The translations under genes were made by a program, and so were the position numbers. Under the pieces are notes generated by a model. The model saw only the letters and a program-made list of their open reading frames with translations. It did not search any database and was not told the DNA's origin. A DNA stretch of 64,000 bases from Ianthella basta (taxonomy: Eukaryota; Porifera; Demospongiae; Verongiida; Ianthellidae). Position 1 is the stretch's first letter. Every line of letters starts with the position of its first letter. The stretch is from assembly GCA_964019415.1 (NCBI GenBank), contig OZ025878.1:1-64000 (forward strand). The letters run 5' to 3'. Shown here piece after piece: positions 12,517-22,609 of this stretch.

Positions 12517-13944
12517 ATGGCGGACATAGTGCTCTGGATCTACCTTCTTTCGTTGTTTCAGCCTCGTATGGCCTCTGCCACATGGCTGAATCACCCGCGC
12601 AGCCTTGGGTTCTATGCGCGCCAGCAGTGCAGCCTGCGTAGGAGTTGGCGGTCTCTCACGAGGTTGCTTTTTACCTACGCGCTCTTAGTCCTTCCCCCTT
12701 TTCAGCGGATCATTCGCCTCCTGCGAGCTTCGTGACGGTTCTGGGCAGCACCAAGGGGTCCAGGATTTTGGGAGAAGAACGTGTGTGGTTTGTGGCTCAT
12801 CATAACCCTTTTCCTGACTGGGAGGAGAGCCAATACCTGCAACATTTTCGGATGTCCAAGGACACCTTTTGGTACCTCTCCCATAGATTTGCCGCATATT
12901 TTGAGAAACAGAATACGCAACTGCGACGTGCACTACCTCCTCCAAAGAGACTCGCTGTCGTACTGCACTGGCTAGCTCAAGCTAGCAGTTTTTCAGAGCT
13001 GGCTGCACTCTATGGAATTGGCAAGTCAACAGTTGTAGCCCTTGTGCACCAGGGCATTGCCATACTACATGAGAGACTAGTCCATGATGCCATCAAGTTC
13101 CCTACTGGGCCAGAGCTTGAGCAGGTTATCGTCAACTTTGAGTCATTGTGCGGGTTGCCATGTTGTGGCGATGCCTTGGATGGCACCTTCATGCCAATCA
13201 AGAAGCCAATTAAGTGAATTCGGTGACACATACTATTGTTACAAACACTTCAATGCAATCATTGTGTTGGGTTGTGTTGATGCACGAGGCATCTTCACTT
13301 ATGTGAATGCAGGGCAGCCTGGTTCTGTTGGTGATTCCTACACCTACAGACACAGCCTGCTATATCAAAAGATTGCAAATGGCAAATGGCTATACCGCTC
13401 ACCAATGACAATTGAAGGTGTCAGTGTCAAGCCATTTCTGGTGGCTGATTCTGCCTTTCCCCTAGACTCAACCTCTATGAAATGCTTTCCTGATTCAGCA
13501 AATGTTCCCCAGAAACTAAGTTTCAACTACAGCCTTATTCACACCAGGAGAGTGGTAGAGCAGGCCTTTGGACGGCTCAAAGGAAGATGGAAAATAATGA
13601 ATGGCAATTGCAAGTTGAATGACCCGGTGTTTGTGCGCCAAGTTGCAATGGTTTGCTGTGCCCTGCACAATGTGTGTGAGAGGCATCAGTGCCCATTTGA
13701 GCCTGGCTGGCTACCAGATGAGAATGCCTACACAGCCAGCATTCCAACACATTTGCAAGCCAATGTGGTTATTGGGCCAGCAGCAGGAATTCGGGATGCC
13801 CTTGCCACCTATAGCTACATCCATCATCATCGCCCAGCACCAGTCGTGACACTATATAGATACCATGTCACAACAACTCTGATGCAGTTTGAAATTATTA
13901 ATCACATGTATCCATGCTATATTGATGATGACAATAATCAATGA
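12517..13944 (+). pseudogene. Harbinger transposase, frameshifted
   Basis: DDE nuclease of the HARBI1-like (DDE_Tnp_4) family, which cuts the element ends. An ATG at 12517 opens a short frame that loses register before about 12650. A second frame runs to TGA at 13215-13217 and includes the helix-turn-helix-like YGIGKSTVVALVHQG and the first catalytic Asp in CGDALDGTFM. The rest, with FLVADSAFP (second Asp) and RRVVEQAFGRLKGRW (Glu), is in another frame from about 13210 to 13944. No intron fits the join at 13210, so this is a one-base frameshift. All three catalytic residues remain, so inactivation seems recent unless the shift is an assembly error. Confidence 0.85.
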
Positions 13945-14051
13945 TACAATCATGATATTATTGATAATGAATAAAAATGATAGAGAGTATGCATAAATAT
14001 TGGTATTGAATAATAAAGATGCACAGCATTGATGATGTGAGTATGATGTTT

Positions 14052-14954
14052 CTAATTAGAGTCTTTTTTCTCGAAAAGTTTTTTAAGCAGCTCCGCCTGA
14101 AATGACTGGTTTGCCTGCATCAGGTTCATTTCAAACTGGCTACTTTGCTGCTGCAGCCTTGTGGCCAAATCTGCCTCAAACTTTGCCCTGTCTTGATCTA
14201 TATTGACTTGAAAGGCCATTGCTTCTTCCTGCATCTTCCTCTCGTGTTCTATGTTCCTTTGCTGGGCCTGCTCCTGCATCTCTGCAAATGCAGCCAAGAA
14301 CTGTGCAGAACCGGTACCTCTCCCTTTCTTTTTCCCAACCCTGGAAAGTGGGGTCTCCACTTTCTTTGTCTTCTTCTTTGGAGGGCCTGCAACCTCATCT
14401 TCCTCAGATTCAGACTCATCGCTAGCAACACTTGCGAGTCTGCTTGGGCTTCTTGAGGTGTCAGGTGTGTTGGTAGCAGACTCCTGCTCTGTGGCCACAA
14501 CCTCTTCTCTGGCCACACTAGCACTTGGGCCCACAGCAGAGTCCTCCACAGAACCAGGTCCCATAGATGGATGGTCCTTAAAGCGAAGATAAAAGGTTCT
14601 GAAATTAGGCCAAGCCCTTTCTGCAGCCTCACGGTCAAATTCGGCCTCTTCCTCCGTGAATTCCTTGCCCGTTTCCCCCTTTTTCTGGTATTTCACGTAA
14701 GCTCCCTTTCCCTTCTTCATTAGACTGTCAATTTGATTGCACACTGCCTTCTCCGTGAACAGCTTCATGCCCCCAAGCTCCTTGGTGACGTACGCGTTGA
14801 GGCGAGCAGTCGCAATCGACTCTTTTATCTTCCGCGTCATCATCTTCCCGCCCACTTCTTCTAGAATATCTGCCCAAATGTCTATCAGCTGCCTCTCGAC
14901 ATCTGCGTTCCACTTTGCTCTCGGTTTCTTCCCTTCTGCAGCCATCACTCTCAC
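14052..14954 (-). CDS. Harbinger Myb/SANT-like DNA-binding protein (ORF1)
   Basis: A 300-codon uninterrupted frame. The N-terminal part (KPRAKWNADVERQLIDIWAD, then helices to about residue 100) is a Myb/SANT-type trihelix domain that in Harbinger elements binds element ends and carries the transposase into the nucleus. A serine- and acid-rich middle (SESEEDEV) is followed by a basic patch PPKKKTKKVETPLSRVGKKKGRG, a likely nuclear signal. The C-terminal third is a Gln/Glu-rich coiled coil ending FEKKDSN. An in-frame ATG four codons downstream (MAAEGKKPR) is a possible alternative start. It is intact, unlike its partner. Confidence 0.85.
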   Translation of the reverse strand: MRVMAAEGKKPRAKWNADVERQLIDIWADILEEVGGKMMTRKIKESIATARLNAYVTKELGGMKLFTEKAVCNQIDSLMKKGKGAYVKYQKKGETGKEFTEEEAEFDREAAERAWPNFRTFYLRFKDHPSMGPGSVEDSAVGPSASVAREEVVATEQESATNTPDTSRSPSRLASVASDESESEEDEVAGPPKKKTKKVETPLSRVGKKKGRGTGSAQFLAAFAEMQEQAQQRNIEHERKMQEEAMAFQVNIDQDRAKFEADLATRLQQQSSQFEMNLMQANQSFQAELLKKLFEKKDSN

Positions 14955-15151
14955 TTTCGTTCACACCTCAAGCAAATTGACGTGGACTTGGACGTGAACG
15001 TGGACGTCGCCGTAGCAGCTGTTGTCACGTCGACGTTGACGTCACGTTTTGCTCACGTTCACGTCCACGTTTCGTAACGTGTAGTGTGACTGACAAAACG
15101 TGATCGTAACATCGACGTCGACGTGGCTTTTGACGTAGTGTGACCGCCGCC

Positions 15152-15655
15152 TAAAGGATGCACTTGACCCTCTACGAGATGCACTGGACCCCCTACGAGA
15201 TGCACTGGACCCCCTATGAGATGCACTGGACCCCCTACAGGATGCACTGGACCCCTACGAGATGCACTGGACCCTCTTCGAGATGCTCTGAACCCCCTAC
15301 TACATGCACTGGACCCCCTACGAGATACACTGGACCCCCTTCGAGATGCACTGGACCCCCTACATGATGCACTGGACCCCCTACGAGATGCACTGGACCC
15401 CCTACAGGATGCACTGGACCCCCTACCAGATTCACTGGACACCCCTAAAGGATGCACTTGACCCTCTACAAGATGCACTGGACACCCTAAGAGATGCACT
15501 GGACCCCTACGAGATGCACTGGACCCCTTCGAGATGCACTAAACCCCCTACGACATGCACTCGACCCCCTACGAGATGCACTGGACCCCCTACGAGATGC
15601 ACTGGACCCCTTACGAAATGCACTGGACCCCCTTCGAGATGCACTGGAACCCTCT
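15152..15655. repeat. 21-bp minisatellite, segment 4
   Basis: Last segment of the array. It ends about 12 bp before CCACTCACAG at 15658-15667, the acceptor proposed for the last exon of the partial gene at the left edge. The array therefore nearly fills that intron. Confidence 0.95.
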
Positions 15656-15667
15656 TGCCACTCACAG

Positions 15668-15737
15668 CACCACATGCCGGAGGGAGGATGGCCTAGCGAG
15701 CCAGACCATCATGCAGGACTCACAGTACGCTGATTAA
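15668..15737 (+). CDS. Possible terminal exon of the recombinase-like gene
   Basis: Follows the acceptor CCACTCACAG. With the TG left over from the exon ending at 1759, it reads Cys then TTCRREDGLASQTIMQDSQY to a TAA at 15735-15737. Phase agrees, but the exon is short and no homologue is recognised. The intron would be 13.9 kb. Confidence 0.35.
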
Positions 15738-16324
15738 TGGTAGGCATTCCCTCCACTCCATCGCTGTCAGTGATGGAGTAGTTGGCCAAGAATTTTAAAA
15801 TAGTGCTAGCTAACACTGGTACCCTTTATTAGTCACATGACCATCACATGACCATCACATGACTATCACATGACCATCACTCACCCCACCATGTATAAAA
15901 TCACTCACAGAGACCAATCAGACACCACCAACCACTCCAAAAACTTACATGATGCACTGGACCCTTAAGTGGCACACTGCCCCCCCCCCCCCCCCCCACA
16001 CACACACTCCGATTCACTGGACCCTCCCACTGGGCCCTGATGCTGGACACATTGTTTACTGCATAGCCAAACTGGGTGCGTACTATTCCTCCGCCCACTG
16101 CAACAATAATAGCTATCCTCCTGGCTTATGTATCCAAAGAGGACACAAGTCCGTCTCTAGCTGCGTGCGCTGCAGAACCTCGAGATATAGCGGTCCCTAC
16201 TGCCCCGCCATTTGCTGCACGGGAGAGCCACGTGATGTCAGGTGCATAAAGAAATTCATTATCCATCGTATCGTCGTTATGACGTCAGGGTGGAAGTGCA
16301 CTTTGTCGACCGTCGGACAAAGAG
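15738..16324. other. Intergenic region with short repeats
   Basis: No gene seen. Contains ATCACATGACC-type tandem repeats (about 15834-15884), one stray copy of the 21-bp unit (about 15950-15966) and a poly-C run (about 15974-15993). Upstream DNA of the cysteine dioxygenase gene. Confidence 0.6.
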
Positions 16325-19300
16325 ATGTCTTCAGAAGTGCTGTCTTGGGAGGAGCTCATCCTAACGCTGAAACAGGAATTCAGCCAGCCTTCGGTGGACA
16401 TTGACCGGGTTAAGGAAGTGATGTTGTCGTATCGCTCCTGCGAGAGGGACTGGAAGCAGTTTGCCAAGTTCGACCCCTTCAGGTGACTCCACTCCACCCA
16501 GCGCCCACAGCGCGGGCGCTCTGCGTTGACACAGTGAAGTATTCGTTCAGGGGTGCTAGCGTAAGAGCGCAAGCCTGGTGGCGGTGCGGTCTGAATAGCC
16601 TAGCGAAGAATTATCATTTGTCATTCATTCAATGGGTTTGGGTTCAAGTTGAAACTTTAGGCACCAGCGACCAGAGCAGGTCTCCCTCACCGACACGCAG
16701 CCCTTTCGCGGGAAAGGTCCAGGCTGGGAAGTCGATGTCTGTGTGTGTGTGCGTGTGTGTGTTTGTGTGTGCACTGAGTGTATAATGTTTATCGGCGACA
16801 TCGTACACAGGTACACCCGGAACCTGGTGGAGGAAGGAAACGATTTGTTCAACCTCATTGTACTGTGCTGGGGCGAAGGCCAAGGGAGGTGAGTGGGTAT
16901 CAGTGAAGGGCGAGAGGTGAGTGGGTATCAGTGAAGGGAGGGAGGTGAGTGGGTATCAGTGAAGGGAGGGAGGTGAGGTGAGTGTCAGTGAAGGGCGGGA
17001 GGTGAGTGGGTATCAGTGAAGGGAGGGAGGTGAGGTGAGTGTCAGTGAAGGGCGGGAGGTGAGTGGGTGTCAGTGAAGGGAGGGAGGTGAGGTGAGTGTC
17101 AGTGAAGGGCGGGAGGTGAGTGGGTGTCAGTGAAGGGTGGGAGGTGAGTGGGTATCAGTGAAGGGCGGGAGGTGAGTGGGTGTCAGTGAAGGGAGGGAGG
17201 TGAGTGGGTATCAGTGAAGGGCGGGAGGTGAGTGGGTGTCAGTGAAGGGCGGGAGGTGAGTGGGTGTCAGTGAAGGGAGGGAGGTGAGTGGGTGTCAGTG
17301 AAGGGCGAGAGGTGAGTGGGTATCAGTGAAGGGAGGGAGGTGAGTGGATGTCAGTGAAGGGAGGGAGGTGAGTGGGTATCAGTGAAGGGAGGGAGGTGAG
17401 TGGGTATCAGTGAAGGGAGGGAGGTGAGTGGGTGTCAGTGAAGGGAGGGAGGTGAGTGGGTGTCAGTGAAGGGAGGGAGGTGAGTGGGTATCAGTGAAGG
17501 GCGGGAGGTGAGTGGGTGTCAGTGAAGGGCGGGAGGTGAGTGGGTATCAGTGAAGGGCGGGAGGTGAGTGGGTATCAGTGAAGGGAGGGAGGTGAGTGGG
17601 TATCAGTGAAGGGCGGGAGGTGAGTGGGTATCAGTGAAGGGAGGGAGGTGAGTGAGTGTCAGTGAAGGGCGGGAGGTGAGTGGGTGTCAGTGAAGGGAGG
17701 GAGGTGAGTGGGTGTCAGTGAAGGGCGGGAGGTGAGTGGGTATCAATGAAGGGAGGGAGGTGAGTGGGTGTCAGTGAAGGGAGGGAGGTGAGTGGGTATC
17801 AATGAAGGGAGGGAGGTGAGTGGGTGTCAGTGAAGGGAGGGAGGTGAGTGAGTGTCAGTGAAGGGAGGGAGGTGAGTGGGTGTCAGTGAAGGGAGGGAGG
17901 TGAGTGAGTGTCAGTGAAGGGAGGGAGGTGAGTGGGTATCAATGAAGGGAGGGAGGTGAGTGGGTGTCAGTGAAGGGAGGGAGGTGAGTGAGTGTCAGTG
18001 AAGGGAGGGAGGTGAGTGGGTATCAGTGAAGGGAGGGAGGTGAGTGGGTGTCAGTGAAGGGCGGGAGGTGAGTGGGTATCAGTGAAGGGCGGGAGGTGAG
18101 TGGGTATCAGTGAAGGGCGGGAGGTGAGTGGGTATCAGTGAAGGGCGGGAGGTGAGTGGGTATCAGTGAAGGGCGGGAGGTGAATGGGTGTCAGTGAAGG
18201 GCGGGAGGTGAGTGGGTATCAGTGAAGGGCGGGAGGTGAGTGGGTGTCAGTGAAGGGCGGGAGGTGAGTGGGTGTCAGTGAAGGGAGGGAGGTGAGTGGG
18301 TGTCAGTGAAGGGCGAGAGGTGAGTGGGTATCAGTGAAGGGCGGGAGGTGAGTGGGTATCAGTGAAGGGAGGGAGGTGAGTGGGTGTCAGTGAAGGGAGG
18401 GAGGTGAGTGGGTATCAGTGAAGGGAGGGAGGTGAGTGGGTGTCAGTGAAGGGAGGGAGGTGAGTGGGTGTCAGTGAAGGGCGGGAGGTGAGTGGGTATC
18501 AGTGAAGGGAGGGAGGTGAGTGGGTATCAGTGAAGGGAGGGAGGTGAGTGGGTATCAGTGAAGGGAGGGAGGTGAGTGAGTGTCAGTGAAGGGCGGGAAG
18601 TGAGTGGGTATCAGTGAAGGGAGGGAGGTGAGGTGAGTGTCAGTGAAGGGCGGGAGGTGAGTGGGTATCAGTGAAGGGAGGGAGGTGAGGTGAGTGTCAG
18701 TGAAGGGCGGGAGGTGAGTGGGTGTCAGTGAAGGGAGGGAGGTGAGGTGAGTGTCAGTGAAGGGCGGGAGGTGAGTGGGTGTCAGTGAAGGGTGGGAGGT
18801 GAGTGGGTATCAGTGAAGGGCGGGAGGTGAGTGGGTGTCAGTGAAGGGAGGGAGGTGAGTGGGTATCAGTGAAGGGCGGGAGGTGAGTGGGTGTCAGTGA
18901 AGGGCGGGAGGTGAGTGGGTATCAGTGAAGGGCGGGAGGTGAGTGGGTATCAGTGAAGGGAGGGAGGTGAGTGGGTATCAGTGAAGGGAGGGAGGTGAGT
19001 GGGTGTCAGTGAAGGGAGGGAGGTGAGTGGGTGTCAGTGAAGGGCGGGAAGTGAGTGGGTATCAGTGAAGGGAGGAAGGTGAGGTGAGTGTCAGTGAAGG
19101 GCGGGAGGTGAGTGGGTCTCAGTGAGGGGTGGGAGGTGAGTGGGTGTCAGTGAAGGGAGGGAGGTGAGTGGGTATCAGTGAAGGGAGGGAGGTGAGTGGG
19201 TGTCAGTGAAGGGAGGGAGGTGAGTGGGTGTCAGTGAAGGGCGGGAGGTGAGTGGGTATCAGTGAAGGGAGGGAGGTGAGTGGGTGTCAGTGAAGGGAGG

Positions 19301-22009
19301 GAGGTGAGTGGGTATCAGTGAAGGGAGGTAGGTGAGTGGGTGTCAGTGAAGGGAGGGAGGTGAGTGGGTATCAGTGAAGGGAGGGAGGTGAGTGGGTATC
19401 AGTGAAGGGAGGGAGGTGAGGTGAGTGTCAGTGAAGGGCGGGAGGTGAGTGGGTGTCAGTGAAGGGAGGGAGGTGAGTGGGTGTCAGTGAAGGGAGGGAG
19501 GTGAGTGGGTATCAGTGAAGGGAGGGAGGTGAGTGGGTATCAGTGAAGGGCGGGAGGTGAGTGGGTATCAGTGAAGGGAGGGAGGTGAGTGGATGTCAGT
19601 GAAGGGAGGGAGGTGAGTGGGTATCAGTGAAGGGAGGGAGGTGAGTGGGTATCAGTGAAGGGAGGGAGGTGAGGTGAGTGTCAGTGAAGGGCGGGAGGTG
19701 AGTGGGTATCAGTGAAGGGCGGGAGGTGAGTGGGTATCAGTGAAGGGAGGGAGGTGAGGTGAGTGTCAGTGAAGGGAGGGAGGTGAGTGGGTATCAGTGA
19801 AGGGAGGGAGGTGAGTGGGTATCAGTGAAGGGAGGGAGGTGAGGGGAGTGTCAGTGAAGGGAGGGAGGTGAGTGGGTATCAGTGAAGGGAGGGAGGTGAG
19901 TGGGTATCAGTGAAGGGAGGGAGGTGAGTGGAGTGTCAGTGAAGGGAGGGAGGTGAGTGGGTATCAGTGAAGGGAGGGAGGTGAGTGGGTGTCAGTGAAG
20001 GGTGGGAGGTGAGTGGGTATCAGTGAAGGGAGGGAGGTGAGTGGGTATCAGTGAAGGGCGGGAGGTGAGTGGGTGTCAGTGAAGGGTGGGAGGTGAGTGG
20101 GTATCAGTGAAGGGCGGGAGGTGAGTGGGTGTCAGTGAAGGGAGGGAGGTGAGTGGGTATCAGTGAAGGGCGGGAGGTGAGTGGGTGTCAGTGAAGGGAG
20201 GGAGGTGAGTGGGTATCAGTGAAGGGCGGGAGGTGAGTGGGTGTCAGTGAAGGGCGGGAGGTGAGTGGGTATCAGTGAAGGGCGGGAGGTGAGTGGGTAT
20301 CAGTGAAGGGAGGGAGGTGAGTGGGTATCAGTGAAGGGAGGGAGGTGAGTGGGTGTCAGTGAAGGGAGGGAGGTGAGTGGGTGTCAGTGAAGGGCGGGAA
20401 GTGAGTGGGTATCAGTGAAGGGAGGAAGGTGAGGTGAGTGTCAGTGAAGGGCGGGAGGTGAGTGGGTCTCAGTGAGGGGTGGGAGGTGAGTGGGTGTCAG
20501 TGAAGGGAGGGAGGTGAGTGGGTATCAGTGAAGGGAGGGAGGTGAGTGGGTGTCAGTGAAGGGAGGGAGGTGAGTGGGTGTCAGTGAAGGGCGGGAGGTG
20601 AGTGGGTATCAGTGAAGGGAGGGAGGTGAGTGGGTGTCAGTGAAGGGCGGGAGGTGAGTGGGTATCAGTGAAGGGAGGGAGGTGAGTGGGTGTCAGTGAA
20701 GGGAGGGAGGTGAGTGGGTATCAGTGAAGGGAGGTAGGTGAGTGGGTGTCAGTGAAGGGAGGGAGGTGAGTGGGTATCAGTGAAGGGAGGGAGGTGAGTG
20801 GGTATCAGTGAAGGGAGGGAGGTGAGGTGAGTGTCAGTGAAGGGCGGGAGGTGAGTGGGTGTCAGTGAAGGGAGGGAGGTGAGTGGGTGTCAGTGAAGGG
20901 AGGGAGGTGAGTGGGTATCAGTGAAGGGAGGGAGGTGAGTGGGTATCAGTGAAGGGCGGGAGGTGAGTGGGTATCAGTGAAGGGAGGGAGGTGAGTGGAT
21001 GTCAGTGAAGGGAGGGAGGTGAGTGGGTATCAGTGAAGGGAGGGAGGTGAGTGGGTATCAGTGAAGGGAGGGAGGTGAGGTGAGTGTCAGTGAAGGGCGG
21101 GAGGTGAGTGGGTATCAGTGAAGGGCGGGAGGTGAGTGGGTATCAGTGAAGGGAGGGAGGTGAGGTGAGTGTCAGTGAAGGGAGGGAGGTGAGTGGGTAT
21201 CAGTGAAGGGAGGGAGGTGAGTGGGTATCAGTGAAGGGAGGGAGGTGAGGGGAGTGTCAGTGAAGGGAGGGAGGTGAGTGGGTATCAGTGAAGGGAGGGA
21301 GGTGAGTGGGTATCAGTGAAGGGAGGGAGGTGAGGTGAGTGTCAGTGAAGGGAGGGAGGTGAGTGGGTATCAGTGAAGGGAGGGAGGTGAGTGGGTATCA
21401 GTGAAGGGAGGGAGGTGAGGTGAGTGTCAGTGAAGGGAGGGAGGTGAGTGGGTGTCAGTGAAGGGTGGGAGGTGAGTGGGTATCAGTGAAGGGAGGGAGG
21501 TGAGTGGGTCTCAGTGAAGGGTGGGAGGTGAGTGGAAGTGGTACATGCCGTTTGGAGTCGTCCACTGCCAAATGCAACCCACATGTTCACTCCTGCAGTT
21601 CCATCCACGACCACTCAAACTCACATTGCTTTATGAAGATCCTCGCTGGTGATCTCCTGGAGACCTCGTATGAGTGGCCAGAGGATGGCAAGCAGCAGCC
21701 AAACAGTGCTATGAAGGTCACTGCCCAACACAGCTACACTAGAGACCAGGTCACGTACATCTCAGGTGAGCACCTCACACAAGTGTGTGTGCTGCACACA
21801 CTACAGCACGTTTCCTTGTGCCACCACGTACAGATGAAATTGGTCTACACCGTGTTGAAAACAGTAGCCACTCTGAGCCCGCTGTGTCCCTTCACCTCTA
21901 CTCACCTCCATTTGGCGTCTGCCAGACCTTTGATGAGCGCTCGGGGACCAAGAAGGCATGTCGAGTCGTGTTCCACTCAAAGAATGGGTGCAAGTGCCCC
22001 CCACTGTGA
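16325..22009 (+). CDS. CDO1: Cysteine dioxygenase type I
   Basis: Cytosolic non-haem iron enzyme that oxidises L-cysteine to cysteine sulfinate, the entry to taurine and sulfate. Four exons: 16325-16482, 16811-16888, 21599-21765 and 21834-22009. All junctions are GT-AG, and they give 192 residues against about 200 in vertebrates. The iron ligands are visible: His82 and His84 in [12 protein letters not shown] and His140 in IGLHRVEN. Cys89 and Tyr157 (SLHLYSPP), the pair that forms the Cys-Tyr thioether cofactor in animal enzymes, are both present. Intron 2 is 4.7 kb of a 28-bp tandem repeat that begins at the donor itself. The 3' end converges with the PRUNE2-like gene 600 bp away. Confidence 0.96.
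16884..21535 (+). repeat. 28-bp minisatellite filling CDO1 intron 2, each unit with a 5' splice-site copy
   Basis: About 165 copies of a 28-bp unit with core GGGAGGTGAGTGGGTATCAG followed by TGAAGGGA. The first unit overlaps the real exon 2 end (GGGAG, then GTGAGTGGG), so almost every unit carries AG-GTGAGT. Variants: GGGCGGGAGG, GTGAGGTGAGTG and GGTGTCAG. A block around 19041-19850 recurs at about 20391-21250, shifted by about 1350-1400 bp. Confidence 0.97.
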
Positions 22010-22609
22010 AACGCTTGAGAGCTGTTCAAGTCATATTTTATTGTGATCTTGTAGTGTACAAGCACTATCACACTACATGTCATTTGTATGTACACCTATT
22101 ACCATGTTATTCTATTAAATGCATGACATTCTCCACAAGTGTGTTCTTGAACTACTTGTTGTCCTCAGCCCTCCTAGCGCTGGCCGGTTGCCCCCTGCAG
22201 CACACAAGCACAGAGTGACACTAGTACAGAACAGTGCACAACACTCGACAGTATAGAATTCCCTAACAAGCCCAACCCAGCCCAACATAACCCAACACAC
22301 GTACACTGTGTGCGTGCTAGTGTGCTGTACAGGAGTATGAGAACAGATTGCTAATGACGAACAAAATGGCTGCTGCCGCTGCTAGAGTTTGAGAGTGAAC
22401 AACACTGATGTGTAGGTAGATGTTTCTGTACAGACTAAAACACACAATACATCAAATGAGCATAGTCTTCTGACATTGCTGCTTTGCCAAACAACAGTGT
22501 CACTAGTGTGTCATGACACCAGCTGACATGTCACTGTCTTGTCACATGTGACACAAGCTGACATGTCACTCTCGTCACAGCACCAGCTAACTTGCAGATG
22601 TGCAGTCTG
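22010..22609. other. Convergent intergenic region CDO1/PRUNE2-like
   Basis: No gene seen. Probably the two facing 3' untranslated regions. Contains several ACATGTCAC-type short repeats at 22500-22600. Confidence 0.5.

Larger units (their letters stand above)
12398..15151. mobile_element. PIF/Harbinger DNA transposon
   Basis: 2.75-kb element with 17-bp terminal inverted repeats (GCGGCAGTCACACTACG at 12399-12415; reverse complement at 15134-15150, one mismatch). The flanking TAA (12395-12397 and 15152-15154) matches the 3-bp TWA target duplication of Harbinger elements, although CCTAAA is shared on both sides so the exact edge is ambiguous. It holds two convergent genes, a DDE transposase (+) and a Myb/SANT-like protein (-), the standard pair of this superfamily. 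Subterminal ACGT-rich palindromes (12421-12469 and about 14985-15130) are probable protein-binding sites. Confidence 0.93.

Noticed and set aside
16884-21535. Possible CRISPR array or centromeric satellite
   Set aside because: Repeats are directly contiguous without unique spacers, and the context is an intron of a eukaryotic gene.
21504-22046. 180-codon continuous frame over CDO1 exons 3 and 4
   Set aside because: It reads through an intron; the GTGAGC donor at 21766 and the acceptor at 21833 restore the conserved frame to His140 and Tyr157.
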